The position numbers were made by a program, and so were the translations under genes. Shown here piece by piece: positions 40,001-53,300 of a DNA stretch of 64,000 nt (within the stretch, counting starts at the first letter, position 1; each line of letters opens with the position of its first letter). The notes under the pieces are model-generated. The model searched no databases. It was not told the origin of the DNA and worked only from the letters and a program-made list of their open reading frames with translations. Source of the DNA: Sapria himalayana (taxonomy: Eukaryota; Streptophyta; Magnoliopsida; Malpighiales; Rafflesiaceae); assembly GCA_029783825.1 (NCBI GenBank), contig JAREIK010000332.1, forward strand, positions 1-64,000, in the 5' to 3' direction.

Positions 40001-40443
40001 GACATTCTTGTAAAGTTTCTGCAACCATGATATAACGGTTTTTTAGCATCTTGTAGTAATCTTACAAACAATTGAGAATCATATTGACAATCCTCATGTG
40101 CAGCTTGAACCATTTCTATTGTACTACGTTGATCATCAAATTGAAGTCTATCATAATGTTCTGCTCTTATGGAAGGTGGGCCACTTGGAGCTACCTCTCC
40201 ATGCCAATACCATGTATGGTAACTCTGATCAATTCCAAAGAAAAATAAATAATCTCAAATCATTTGAGGAGTATTGAAAATCATATTACCACATTGTAAA
40301 CATGGACATTTAATGGAGGTTTTATTTGCAGGATTTTGTATTGCAAATGCAACAAAGCATTCAACTCCATCTTCATATTCTTTTGATCTTCTATCCTTTG
40401 AGATCCATGAACGATCCAATTTTAAAGAAAAAATTAATTCCAA
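37021..40443 (-). pseudogene. CACTA transposase TNP2/TNPD type, broken
   Basis: This is the transposase of the element. In minus-strand order the domains are: transposase-associated N-domain (40443-40255; LDRSWIS, DGVECFVAFA, CPCLQCGN); the TNP2 core (Transposase_21) about 40200-38610 (TWYWHGE, CPICGEETYSCRLKHGKK, LHNLDVMHIEKNICESIIGT); a DUF4218 region at 38597-38187 (HDYHVLIQQFLPVLLRSILP, MVHLTVHLVREV, GPVYFRWMYSFER); and a DUF4216 region at 37659-37192 (YNTKERDD, FGELCFYEVIIEI, VFKCDWVDN). Two introns lie near 37670-37760 and 37870-37960. The domain order is the standard one for plant CACTA transposases. Lesions include a stop between NVFC and TLSQL (near 38607), stops near 40253, 39888 and 39043, and a stop after IVLSTP (37189). 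No ATG precedes LDRSW; the upstream codons hit a stop, so the start is lost or lies on another exon. It is not functional. Confidence 0.88.
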
Positions 40444-41620
40444 TAGATATCACACTTCAAATGGAAGAACTCATCAACATTCCAATGTTATTCATTGAGC
40501 AACCTCTATTTTTAAATGCATGTCAGATATAAGATAGAAGAGTTGAGCATTATTTTTTGTAATATTGTTAAATTTGTTAACATAGGCAAAATTATTAAAA
40601 TAAAATATAAAAAAGAGAAATTATTTCTCACAGTAAGTTAGATTCATAGAAAAAAAAATTTAAACAAAAAAATATCATTTAATTATACTTTAAATTAAAG
40701 TAAAATATGATAAAAGTCATTTTATAGATATGACATTAAATGTCTCTAGGTCCTTAGGCTAATTGATTTTGAAATAGCATGACTATAGAGCACACATTTT
40801 TATGAAATATAGCCTCATTTTTTTCCATACTGTCACTGTCTGATAAACAGAGTACGAGAGAACAAATAGAATAACATGTATAAAAATAACACATGATAAA
40901 AAAAGAATGGATAATAACCTACTCAAAGCCAACAACAAGAATTGCCCACTCTTTATCTCTTGTAATTAGCAAATAGGACCTTGCAAGATGAACTAGAGAC
41001 TAACCCTGAAAATGGGAAATGGAAAAGAAATCATTATAACTCTGTGGCAGAATTGTAGCCTGAAAATAAGGGGCAGATAACTCAACTAAGACAAAATCAC
41101 CGACAAAACCAGCACCAACATCATAAAATCTACATAGAATGATGGAAACATAACTAATTAAACTTCACAAAATAGCAACACTAAACACGATGCCAAAGAT
41201 ATGATGCATAAGCCATGTACAACTCCACTTTCCACAGTTTGTAAATCAAAGCCATGTAGAAACTGATGACAAGAGTAATTGACTACAATTTCTATCTTTC
41301 GAGAACAAGAGAAGATCAAATTCAAGCTAGTATTGGAAGGAGTGAAAACGAAACATATCCTCTAAAAGGCAGAAATGCGATGGAGAAGAAAGCATCCATG
41401 AAAGTAACTTTCTAATATGATATGATTCTGCAGCCTCTACATCCAAGTACAAAAGAAATCAATAAAAATGAAGAGAAGGAAACATAAAACTTACACTTTC
41501 ACCCCTAGTTTTACTCTGAATTAAATCTAAACAGGAATCCAAGGACATTTGATGCTAATTATTTGAGCATCAAAAAACTCACTCAAATTATTTGAGCAAA
41601 GACAAATGAGACATTTCCAA
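40444..41620. other. CACTA 5' region, no gene recognised
   Basis: The region upstream of the TNPD-type gene (minus-strand sense) is less AT-rich than the satellite and contains no coding motif I recognise on either strand. It could hold the promoter and a leader intron of the element. The plus-strand frames at 40274-40532 are antisense to the TNPD start. Confidence 0.4.
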
Positions 41621-41639
41621 AACTTATTTGATGCTACTT

Positions 41640-43050
41640 TTTAATCAGAGCTTCACATTTATTCTAAAGATGTTCAAATTTTTATTAGTAGATGATTTTT
41701 ACTCTTCTTGTAGCTGTAATATATGTAAGAAGAATAGCTATGTTGAGAAAGTTTTATTGTATAATTCAAAACCTCAATATTTTAACTATAAAAAAATTAA
41801 GCATCTATTAATAGATTAAAAAATTAACAATCTTAAACAAGCTAATTGTATTAAAGAAAAACCAAGTGAAGAAAGTCTATTCTATGTTTATTTTAGTTCC
41901 CAAAAATAGATATTCAATGTATGGTTTCTAAATAATAGATGTACTAATCACATGTCTAGAAACAATTTTTTCCATGGACTTTCATAGAGATGAGAAATAA
42001 ACATCTAGTATTTATTGATGGGAAAAGTAAAATGAAAGTAAAAACATCAATCGGAGAAAAGCTTATTGAAGATGTACTATTAATTCCAGAACTAGATAAA
42101 AATCTACTAAGAATAAGCCAATTAATATAGAAGGATTATAAATTGATACATCAAAGAGAATAACAATACTATATGTGATAAGGAATCAAGAAGTATACTT
42201 TGGAAGGTGAAGATGTCCTAAAATTGAAACATCTCTATCAACCTCAACTCAAGAATTGATTCTACATTGAACATGCATGAAGTAAAATAGTCTAACTTAT
42301 GGCACATAAGGTATGGAAACATGAATTATAAATGCTTTAAGCTTCATAGTCAAAACAATTTGGTGAATGGGCAGTCCCTTAATATTGAAGGATAAAATAT
42401 TGATTTTGGAGAATATGCTAAGGGTAAATAGTCCATGCAATCATTCCCAAAAGGGGTTGATAAGGCATACCATTATATTCTTGACTTGGTTCACTTATAT
42501 ATTTGTGGACAAATGTTTGTATTATTTTATATGAACAATAACTATTTCATATTGTTTGTACATGGTTATTTAAGAATGATGTGAGTTTACTTTATTATAT
42601 GAAAATCTAAAGTATACTTAATATCTAAGAAGTTTCAAAACTTAATTGAAAGATACTCCAAATATAATAAAAGTACTTAAAAGTTAAAAGTGACAAATGG
42701 AAAGTCACTCTCTAAGCATTTTGTCTTCTATTGTGAATAAAAATGAATTCATAGATAATTCACAACTCCATAAATTTCTCACTATAATGATGATATTGTA
42801 AAGAAGAAGAATCATGTGATAATAAAGATGTCCTAGGCCCATGATGCCTCAAAAGAGTCTTCCAATATACTTATAAGCCAAAGTATCGACACTTCTATTT
42901 ATTTGTTAAATAGAAGTCCAACCACAATCGTAATGAATCTAACTCCAATTGAAGTCTAGAGTTGAAAGAAGCCAAAAAGTAATCATTGGAGAGCAAATGA
43001 AAGTTTACATTGCTCTCAAATATCCAAGCAGAAAAGAAAGAAATAAGGTA
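41640..43050 (+). mobile_element. Ty1/copia retrotransposon remnant (gag-pol), inside the CACTA element
   Basis: On the plus strand, opposite to the CACTA genes, decayed copia protein motifs appear in normal order: a zinc-knuckle zone at about 41710-41818 (CNICKKNS, KPQYFNYKKIKH, later cysteines lost); a protease-like start near 41920 (WFLNNRCTNHMSRNN, where the active DSG is NNR); an EDVLLIPEL-like stretch near 42070; a GAG-pre-integrase region at about 42298-42420 (LVNGQSLNIEG, KGVDKAYHY); and an integrase region to about 43050 (LVHLYICGQM, YFILFVHGYLRMM, YLLNRSPTT, LTPIEV). Stops and shifts are frequent. No LTRs, reverse transcriptase or RNase H were recognised next to it, so it is a fragment that was captured by or inserted into the CACTA element before or after the latter jumped. 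Confidence 0.72.
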
Positions 43051-43394
43051 ACTCTCTCATATAATGGGAATTGTCTTCACTCCATCAAGTCTACAAATAT
43101 CACTAAAGATAACTTGAATTTCACTAATATTCAACAAATTTGCTCAAAATATATATTTATTAAAATCTCTATAAAAATTACTCAGATATGCATAACACAA
43201 TAATGAATACATAAAAAATATCTCAAAAAAGTTAGTAAATAAAATGTCAAATAATAATTCAAGAAAAAGAAATAATCATTATAATTCACTACTTACTTGC
43301 ACGGGGACATTACCATATAGGTTCTCATTTCTTGGTGAGCATGAATAATATACAATTAATTTATTTTCAAACACAATAGAAAATCACTTATAAA

Positions 43395-43560
43395 AAGCTC
43401 AATGATTGGAGTTTCTAGTAAAATTTTACTGTGTTGAATTATAAGTTAGAAAAGGCTAAAATTGTTGCTGATGAACTAAGCCATGAGATTGAGCTTGATG
43501 TAATCAATAAGCTTCAATATCTACAAAAAGAACATATCAAACAAGACTACTCCAAGATTT
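43395..43560 (+). mobile_element. Possible Ty3/gypsy RNase H-end fragment
   Basis: Frames here read NDWSF, a gap, then NFTVLNYKLEKAKIVADELS. This resembles the end of gypsy RNase H, where a WLE..DYDF..YHPGKANVVADALSR-like motif occurs. The match is short and broken, so the call is tentative. It lies close to the copia remnant and is in the same orientation. Confidence 0.35.
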
Positions 43561-43939
43561 AATTTTTATTTCATTAATACAATATGTCATTGAAGGAAAG
43601 ATTCTTAAAAATTATGACATAAAGAAGTTACACAATGCCCAGTGCCACAATAATGTTGATTCTAGAAGATTCTAGAATATCCAAGCTAAGCGCAACATTA
43701 TGTTTAGGCCCAAGTTCAATTGATGTTCTATAATTTTTAATGTTTGTTTGTTTTTTACAATATAAGAATATGACATAAGGCAGAATTGTCATTAGAAAAA
43801 TATATCTATCTGTCATAAGGCAGAATTGTTATAAGGTAGAATTTTTAATGTTTAGGTACTAGAGAGCACTCGAATTGTCATAAGTTTAAAAAATTAGAGA
43901 AGAAGTTTGCATTGAATCAGAGTTAGAAATAAGAATTTT

Positions 43940-44440
43940 CAAATCACCACTTTCCTCGAGATGGAATCCCAGAAATGACTGGTGCCAAACTAAAAAATGG
44001 CCTCAACACCGTGGATTGGTATTCTCCGACGAAGGAAAAGGTTTCCAACAAAGGCAGTGCTTATTGTGTTAGTTTAGCCAATTCTTCCGCTATTCTCGCC
44101 GATTGCTCCCGACAAATAGAGCTAAATTACTCTTGGGCTTCTGTGTTTTATGCATAGTTTTTTATGCTAAGTTATAAGATCAGCTCTTTCATGGGATGGA
44201 TTCTCGAGGAATCAGCCTCTGTTTATAATACTGCATTTTATGCTAAATTACTCGGAACACATTTACATTCATTAATTAGGTTAACGATATCGAAGAGCTG
44301 ATACAATTATAAACATAATGGAGAAACTTACAGGATGCTGCAAATATGGTCAATGATTTCGAAGATGCAAGCTTGAACCCGAGCTATTGGAAATGGCCGA
44401 ATGTGATGAAGAAGAAGCGCAACTCTTTCTAGCGATAGAT
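43940..44440 (+). other. Higher-GC segment with a 60-codon frame, possibly captured host DNA
   Basis: The base composition changes here to a more balanced one. A frame at 43975-44157 (MTGAKLKNGLNTVDWYS, ADCSRQIELNYSWAS) is open but not recognised, and nearby stretches (tggaaatggccgaatgtgat, gaagaagaagcgcaactc) look exon-like. CACTA elements often carry captured gene pieces between the transposase gene and the terminus, so host origin is possible. No splice model could be fixed. Confidence 0.35.
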
Positions 44441-44903
44441 TATTCAATATAATTAAGTTAAAAATAATATTAAATTTTTCACATAATTATATTAAATAAC
44501 CTTATATTTACATTTTTTTTGTATTTCTCTTAGGGATAAATTAAATATTAACAAATTATATTTTAAAATTAAATATTATTACTTATTTTATAAATAAAAA
44601 ACGCAATTTTGAATGTATAAATATTTAGATATTTTTTAATTTTATCAAAAGTTTTTGTTTATTTTTAATAAATAATTTTGAACTAAAATTTGATAATTTT
44701 TTTTATTAATCTAGAGTAAAAATAAAAATATTATTACTTATTAAAAAAAATAAATAAGAAATTTGTTACAAATCTATAAATTCAAAATTAATTTTTTTAC
44801 ATCCATGACACTAATAAAAGTGATAAGGTTTATAATTTTCAACCCCTTTTTCCATGGAAATTTTTAAGGAGTTAAGCAATTTTCCTAACCTAGTAGTCTT
44901 AAC

Positions 44904-45175
44904 AATGATACATCTAGTAAGTGTCATTAAATGTCTACTTACAAATATAATAATGACATTTTATAAAAGCGTCAAAATATAAAGTATCATTAATTTTAAG
45001 TTTTGTTGTAGTGACAATGACACTTCTAGTAAGTACCATAAAAAACTTAATACATTTTCCAAATAATGATGCTTTTAGAAAAATGTCATTAAATGTCTAA
45101 TTACAAATAGAATAATGACATTTTCTGAAAGCGTCAAGATATAAAGTGTCATTAATTTGCTGTTTTGTTGTAGTG
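44904..45175. repeat. Tandem duplication of the CACTA right terminus
   Basis: Unit 1 (44904-45013) and unit 2 (45014-45175) both start acaatgayac.tctagtaagt, contain tgtcattaaatgtct and taatgacatttt, and end ttttgttgtagtg. Unit 2 has about 50 extra bases. Only the second tgtagtg abuts the target duplication. The inner one at 45013 is a spare element end. Confidence 0.8.
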
Positions 45176-45178
45176 CAT

Positions 45179-46031
45179 TCATGCAGAACTCAATAGCATT
45201 TCTAATATTAACACCAGAATGATTTTAATTACACAAAAGTTCAAAAGCCTTTTATGCAAATTCCATTGAGTATCAATGAAATGAACAGTCAAACATATAT
45301 AATACAAATTTTGAATGCTAGTCAAAATGTTGGTAGTCAATGAAACTCTACAACAATGAGATGATATGCTATCAAATAATTTCTTATTTTCCTTCACAAA
45401 CAAAGAAAAACAATCCCTAAGTGTAGAGTGCCTAGATGGAATTTTAAATTGAGGCACAATAACTTTACAAAACTCCTTAAACTCATCCCTCTCAAAAAAC
45501 AAAAAAGCAATTCATCTTTTATGATCATTTTCACCAAAGCCTCCCTAACTAGTTGTTGATCAAATTGCCAACAAGTTAATTTGTTATGCTCTGAACTAGT
45601 AGCTTTAGTGAAACTAAACAAAGATTGTGACTTGTCTTTACCTTTGTGAGCTTCTATTAATTCTTTTTTGCGTGGAAATTTCTTACAAGTCTTTCTCAAG
45701 TATTTCCAAAAACCCGAAGTACCTTGATCACTTTTGCCAAGTATTCTTTCCTACACCATATAAAAGCTGCCCTGCCAGTTTCATTTCCCTCTGAATCAAC
45801 TAATATCTCATATGTTTCCCAAACATCAAACTTATACTTTTTATGAGCTTGAGGTTCAGATGTACCTTGACTTTCTTTTACAATTGGAATTGAAGAACAT
45901 GCCGTAACAATAGGAGGGTTGGTGAAAAAATGATAATTGGATTTACCAGTACTTTGATCATTTGAGATGTGACCATCTTCAATTTATTATATTTTTTGTT
46001 TACCGCTGGATTGTGCCATCTGCATTGCCAT
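45179..46031 (-). pseudogene. hAT transposase pseudogene copy 2, N-terminal part
   Basis: This is the 5' half of the copy-2 transposase. The ATG at 46031 (MAMQMAQSSGKQKI) is followed after 14 codons by two adjacent stops, the second of which is shared with copies 1 and 3. The BED region follows (ETYEILVDSEGNETGRAA, with the first Cys changed to Phe: FIWC), then GFWKYLRKTCKKF, KKELIEAHKGKDKSQSL, LTCWQFDQQLVREAL, and the DDE start (here TTNILTS where copy 1 has TTDTWTS, so the first catalytic Asp is lost). It stops at 45179, at the CACTA target. Part of the frame is shifted near 45500. Confidence 0.88.
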
Positions 46032-49000
46032 TAATTAATATGATATGTTAAGCATAAATACATATAAATATTTCAAACAAGCAAGCTCTATAAAACTGAC
46101 TGTAACACATTCAGCCCACTCATTTGGCCCAACCACAACACCACAACCAATACTAAACAAAACTGACTGAGACACATAATAATAATAATGAATCACTCAA
46201 TTCTCGTCAGAAAAACAAATCAAAAGGCTAGTGGCATTTGTGACATGGTAGAGGCAACCAGAAGTGCGACAGACAAGGGATGGACCTAACTGAATAAGGC
46301 TGGAATGGCGTGAGGTGGCCTGGAACTCGTCGGAACAGCAATAGGTGCGTCGGAATTGGATGGGCAGTAGCAGAATTGGTGGCATCTTCATGTTATATAT
46401 ATATATTCCTGGTTCTAGTTTCAGTTTTTTAGGATGGGACGGTTCTCGGGATGGATATTGCTTAAGATCCAGAACAGTCCCAAAAAAAAAATACGTGACA
46501 GAAAGGGATGGGAAAAGTCAAAGTGAACGGATTTTTTTCAATCCTGATTCTTTCGGGACAAGACTTCGGGTCAGGTCAGGAATCTCGGAGGCCCGTGAGA
46601 AACCCTACTAAATGCAGATAAAGTTAAATTTAGCAAACTCCTAAACCTCGTAATGCCTAAATACATAAACCATTAAAATCACTAAATACTACTTAATAAT
46701 TAATAAATCTAATTTTTATTGCTATTTATTATATTTTTAAATATTCATTTTAATTATTTATTAGTGTATTTATTTAGAAATATTTATTAAAAAATAAATT
46801 ATGAGTGGGACAAATATAATTTTAATAATATATTATTTATCTAATAAAAATATACGCTTATAAAAGAAGTATAAATTAAAAATTAAAAATTATTATCAAG
46901 TAATAAAGTTACTTTAATTTTGAATCAATTTGGGTTTTGTAAATATTTTTTAATTAATATCTATCTTAATATTAATAGTTTATAAATTTAATTTTTGAAC
47001 ATTATTATAATATCTATCAATAAAATTATTCATATTAAATTTATATGATATATAATTATTAATATTATTATAACAAAATATTGTATTAAAATTTCAAATA
47101 ATTTTAAATATTACTATATTTTCAAATGTTATAACATATAAAAATGATAAAAAATTATAGAAAATTTTTTAGTTATTTTATTTTTTTAAATAAAACCTAT
47201 AAACCACTAAAAGCCTAAAAACATAAATCGCTAAACTCCTAACGAGGAAACCTCTAAATACTTAAATCATTATACTGGTATACATTAATAATAAATCATA
47301 AATTTCATTTTAATTTTTATTCAGTATAATTTTATATTTTTATTTTAATTATTTATCAATTTATTTTATAGAAATATTAATTACAAAATAAATTATTAGT
47401 GAATCAGATCTAATTTAAATTAGACCGGTATCCCTAAATAATAAATAATAAATCTGATTTTGTATCATTATAATTTTAAATATTCATTTTAATTATTTAT
47501 TTGTTTATTTATATGTAAATATTAATTACAAAATAAATTAAGTTAGACAAATATAATTTATATAAATTCTTTTTCATCAAAAAATTATTGATAAACTTTA
47601 TAAAAGAAAAGAAAAATCAAAATAAAAAATTATTATATAGTAATATATTTTGCATTTCTTCTAAATCATTTTAGGTTTTGTAATTATATTTTAATTGATA
47701 TCTATCTTATTAATAATAGATTATTAATTTATTTTTTGATCATTATTAGAATATTTATCAATAAAATTGTTTATATTGAATTTATGATATATAAATATAA
47801 TGATTATTATAACTAAATATTGTATTCACATTAAAAAAAATTTAAAAATTATTATATTTTCAAAGGTTATAACCTTTGGAAATATTAAAAAATAATAAAA
47901 ATAAATTTTATGTTATTTTATTTTTTAAATAAAACCGATAAACCACTAAATGCATATACAGTTATATCTAAAAAACTCCTAAACCCCGTAATGCCTAAAT
48001 ACATAAACCATTAAACCGATATATACTACTTAATAATTAATAAATTGAATTTTTATTTCGATTTATTATTATTTTAAATATTCATTTTAATTATTTATTA
48101 GTTTATTTTTATAGAAATTTTTATTACAAATTAAATTATGAGTGCGCCATATATATTTTAAATAATTTATTTTTAATCAAAAAAATATAGACGCTTATAA
48201 AATAAGTAAAAATTTAAAAATTAAAAATTATTATTCAGTAATATATTTTAGTTTAATCATGAATCGATTTAGGTATTGTAAATATTTTTTAATTAATATC
48301 TATCTTAATATTAATAGTATATTAATTTAATTTTTTATCATTATTATAATAACTATCAATAAATCTTTATTTTATTTGTATTCATTATAGTTTTAAATAT
48401 TCATTTTAATTATTTATTAGTTTATTTTTATAGAATTATAAATTAAAAATAAATTATGAGGAAGACAGATATAATTTAAATAATTTACTTTTAATAAAAA
48501 AAATATCAACTTATAAAAAAAAGCAAAACATCAAAAAAATTATTATTTAGTAATATATTTTATTTTGATTTTTAATAAATTTATGTTTTGCAAATATATT
48601 TTAAATAATTTCTTTCTTTTTAATAATAGTTTATTAATTTATTTGTTGATCATTAATATAATATCTATCAATATAATTGTTTATATTTAATTTACATGAT
48701 ATATAATTTTTAAGATTATCATAACTAAATATAGTATTCACATATTAAAAAAAATTAAAAATTGTTTATTTTCAAAGGTTATAACCTTCAAAAAAGATAA
48801 AAAATAACAAAAATAATTTTTTGTTATATAATTGTTTAAATATAACTTATAAACCATTAAATGCCTAAATACATAAATCTCTAAACTCCTAAACCCCGAA
48901 GCCCCTAAATACTTAAACATTTAAACTCGCAAACCTTAAATATAATTTAAATAATTTATATAAATATTAATTAAAAAAAAATTATTAGTGATACAAATAT

Positions 49001-50284
49001 AATTTAAAAAATATAATTTTCATAAAAAAATATATAAGCTTATAAAATGATGCAAAAACTAAAAAAAATATTATTTAGTAATAAATTTTACTTTGATTTT
49101 GAATCATTTTAGGTTTTTTTATTATATTTTAATTTATATATATCATATTAATAATTGCTTATTAATTTATTTTTTTATAATTGATATCATATCTATCAAT
49201 AAAATTGTTTATATTTAGTTTATATTATATATAATTATAATGATTCTTATTACTAAATATTGTATTCACATTTTTTAAAAAAATTTAAATTTAATATATT
49301 TTCAAATGTTATAACCTTTGAAAATTTCAAAAAATATCAAAAATAAATTTTTTGTTATTTCATTATTGAAAAAAAAATTATAAACCAATAAATGCCTAAA
49401 AACATAAATTGCTAAACTCCTAAACGACAAAACCTTTAAATACTTAATCTATTAAATTGGTATACATTAATAATAAATCATAAATCTTAATTTAATTTTT
49501 ATTAAGTATAATTTTAAATATTATTTTAATTAATCATCATTTTATTTTTAAAAAAATATTAATTATAAAAAAAATTATTAGTGAGACAGATATAATTTAA
49601 ATTAAACCGATATACTCTAAATAATAAATAATAAATCTCATTTTTTTTTCATTATAATTTTAAATATTCATTTAAATTATTTATTTGTTTATTTTTATAT
49701 AATTATTAATTACAAAATAAAGTATAAATTATTCAAATAGAATTTATATAAATTATTTTTCAACATAAAAATATAGATAAACTAATTAAAAGAAGAAGAA
49801 AAATAAAAACAAAATATTATTATATAGTAATATATTTTGCTTTTTTCTGAATCATTTTAGGTTTTGTAATTATATTTTAATTGATATCTAACTTATTAAT
49901 AAAAGATTATTAAATTATGTTTTTATCATTCTTATAATATTTAACAATAAAAATGTTTATATTGAATTTATATGATATATATATTTGATATTTATTATAA
50001 CTAAATATTATATTCACTTTTGAAAAAAATTTTAAAATTATTATATTTTCAAATATTATAACTTTTTAACATGCGAAAATATAAAAGAAATATTTTTTTA
50101 TTGTTATTTTATTGTTTAAATTAAACCTATAAACCACTAAATGCCTAAACACTTAATCACTAAACTATAAAATCCCGATACCCCTATATAGATAAACCTT
50201 TAAACCGGTATACCCTAAATAATAATTAATAAATCTCAATTTTATTTCTTTTCATTATGATTTAAAAAATTTATTTTGATTTTT

Positions 50285-50320
<36 letters not shown>

Positions 50321-53300
50321 TATAAAATAAATTATGAGTTAAAAATATAATTTATAAAAATTATTTTTCATCAAAAAATAGATAAGCTTATAAAAAAATA
50401 AAAATTTAAAAACAAATTATTATTATTAAGTAATATATTTTGCTTTTCTTTTGAATCATTTTAGGTTTTGATATTATAGTTATAGTAAAATCAATGTTAT
50501 TCATAATAGATTTTTAATTTATTTTTTGATAATTATTAGAATATCTATTAATAAAAGTGTTTATATTGAATTTATATGATTTATAATTATTATGATTATT
50601 AAAAATAAATATTTATTCACTTTTTAAAAAAAATTTAAAAATTAATATATTTTCAAAGGTTATAACATTTGAAGATATCAAAAAATAATAAAAATAATTT
50701 TTTTCTATTTTATTTTTTAAATAAAAACTATAAACCACTAAATGCATACGCAGTTAAATTAGTAAACTCCTAAACCCCGTAATGCCTAAATACATAAACC
50801 ATAAAACTTCTATATACTACTTAATAAATAATAAATCTAATTTTTATTTCTATTTATTATAATTTTAAATATTCATTTTAATTATTTATTAGTTTATTTT
50901 TATAGAAATATTTATTACAAAATTAAAGTATAAGTGCGAAAAATATAATTTAATTAATTTATTTATAATAAAAAAAATACAAATTTAAAAGAATTAAAAA
51001 ATTAAAAATTATTATCCAGTAATATATTTTACTTTAATTTTGAATCAATTTGGGTTTTGTAAATATTTTTTAATTAATTTATATCTTATTATTAGTAGTT
51101 TATTAATTTAATTTTTGATCATTATTATAATATCTATCAACAAAATTATTTATATTGAATTTATATCATAAATAATTACTAATATTATTATAACTAAATA
51201 TTGTATTCACATTTCGAAATTTTAAATATTATTATATTTTCGAAGGTTATAACCTATGAAAATGAGACAAAATTACAAATTTTTTTTGTTATTTTATTGA
51301 TTAAATAAAACCTATAAACCACTAAATGCCTAAAAACCTAAATCGCTAAACTTCTAAAAGACAAAACCTCTAAATACTTAAACTATTAAACTAGTATACA
51401 TTAGTAATAAATCATAAATATCATTTTAATTTTTATTCAATATAATTTTAAATTTTTATTTTAATTAATTTTTAGTTTATTTTTATAGAAATATTAAATA
51501 CAAAATAAATTATTAGTAAGACATATGTAATTTAAATTAGACCGGTATACCCTAAATAATAAATAATAAATCTCATCTATTTAATTATAATTTAAAATTT
51601 TCATTTTAATTATTTATTTGTTTATTTTTATATAAATATTAATTACAAAATAAATTATGAGTTACACGAATATAATTTATATAAATTATTTTTCATCAAA
51701 AAATTATAGATGACTTTTTAAAAGAAAAAAAAATTTCAAAACAAAAAATTATTGTATAGTAATATATTTTGCTCTACTTCTGAATCATTTTAGGTTTTGT
51801 AAATATATTTTAATTGTTATTTATCTTATTAATAATAGATTATTAAGTTATTTTTTCATCATTATTTGAATATTTATCAATAAAAATGTTTATATTGAAT
51901 TTATATGATATATAAATATAATGATTATTATAACTAAATATTGTATTCACTTTTTAAAAAAATATTTAAAATATTATATTTTCAACGGTTATAACCTTTG
52001 AAATTGTTAAAAAATAAAAAAAAAATATTTTTTCTTTGTTATTCTATTGTTTAAATAAAACCTATACATCACTAAATGCTTAAAGATTTAAATCACTAAA
52101 CTACAAAATCCCGATACCTCTATATAGATAATCTTTTAAATCGGTATACCCTAAATAATAATTAATAAATTTCATTTTTATTTGTTTTCATTATAATTTA
52201 AACAATTTATTTTGATTGTTTAGTTTTTTATTTTTATATATCTATTAATTATAAAATAAATTATGAGTTAATAATATAATTTATAAAAATTATTTTTAAT
52301 CGAAAAATTGATAAGCTTATAAAAAGAATAAAAAGTTAAAAACAAATAATTATTATTTAGTAATATATTTTGCTTTGATTTTTAATCATTTTAGGTTTTG
52401 ATATTATATTTTAAGTAATATCAATCTTATTCATAATAGATTTTCAATTTTTTTTAATAATTATTAGAATATCTATAAATAAAATTCTTTATATTGAATT
52501 TATATGATATATAATTCTTATGATTATTATAAAAAAATATTGTATTCACTTTTGAAAAAAATTTAAAAATTTATATATTTTCAACGGTTATAATCTTAAA
52601 AAATTAGAAAAAATAATAAAAATAAATTTTTAGTTATTTTATTTTTTAAATAAAACCTATAGACCATTAATTGGTTAATTACTTAAATTAGTAAGCTCAT
52701 AAACCCCGAAACCCCTAAATACATAACTATTTTAACATCTATATACTACTTAATAAATAATATATCTCATTTTTATTTCTATTTATTATAATTTTAAATA
52801 TTCATTTTAATTATTTATAGTTTAATTATTTAGAAAAATTAATTACAAAATAAATTTCGAGTGAGACAAATATTTTTTAAATAATTTATTTTTAATCAAA
52901 AAAATATAAGCTTATAAAAAGAAGGACAAATTTAAAAATTAAATATTATTATTTAGTAATATATTTTGATTTTATTTTGAAGCATTTTGTGTTATGTTAA
53001 TATATTTTAATTAATATATATATTATTAATAATAGTTTATTAATTTAAATTTTGATCATTATTATAATATCTATCATTAAAATCATTTATTTTGAATTTA
53101 TATGATATATAATTAGTAGGATTAATATAATTATACATAGTATTCAAATTTCAAAAAATTTTAAAATTATTTTATTTTTAAAGGTTATAACCTTTGAAAA
53201 TCAGAAAAAATATAATTTTTTTTTTATTTTATTATATAAATAAAACCTATAAACCACTAAATACATAAAAACATAAATTGATAAACTCCTAAACGACAAA

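Larger units (their letters stand above)
31833..45175 (-). mobile_element. CACTA (En/Spm) transposon inserted in hAT copy 2
   Basis: The element runs from CACTAGCGTGACAT (31833) to TTGTTGTAGTG (45175). A 3-bp duplication CAT lies at 31829-31831 and 45176-45178, with one extra C at 31832. The empty site (ccccattcattcatgc) is seen in hAT copies 1 and 3. Both coding units are on the minus strand: a TNP2/TNPD-type transposase at 37021-40443 and a TNP1-like plus Ulp1 protein at 33418-36726. Both ends carry subterminal AATGACA/TGTCATT repeats. The two ends share only CACTA, because the left tip looks rearranged. All coding parts are broken, so the copy is not autonomous. Confidence 0.9.
29579..46607 (-). 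mobile_element. hAT transposon copy 2, interrupted by a CACTA element
   Basis: The left end is TAGGGGTGCTAATGGG and the right end is CCCGTGAGAAACCCTA. An exact 8-bp target duplication CTAAATGC flanks it at 29571-29578 and 46608-46615. Removing the CACTA insertion leaves about 3.68 kb, nearly the length of copy 1. Transposase lies on the minus strand. The target is the reverse complement of that of copy 1, and the satellite here is reversed too, so the hAT-to-satellite orientation is the same. The right-hand terminal repeat has diverged (AAACCC for GCACCCC). Confidence 0.92.

Noticed and set aside
43628..43816. Minus-strand 62-codon frame in the CACTA cargo region
   Set aside because: It has no motif and is not in the sense of the nearby retroelement fragments. 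Chance frame.
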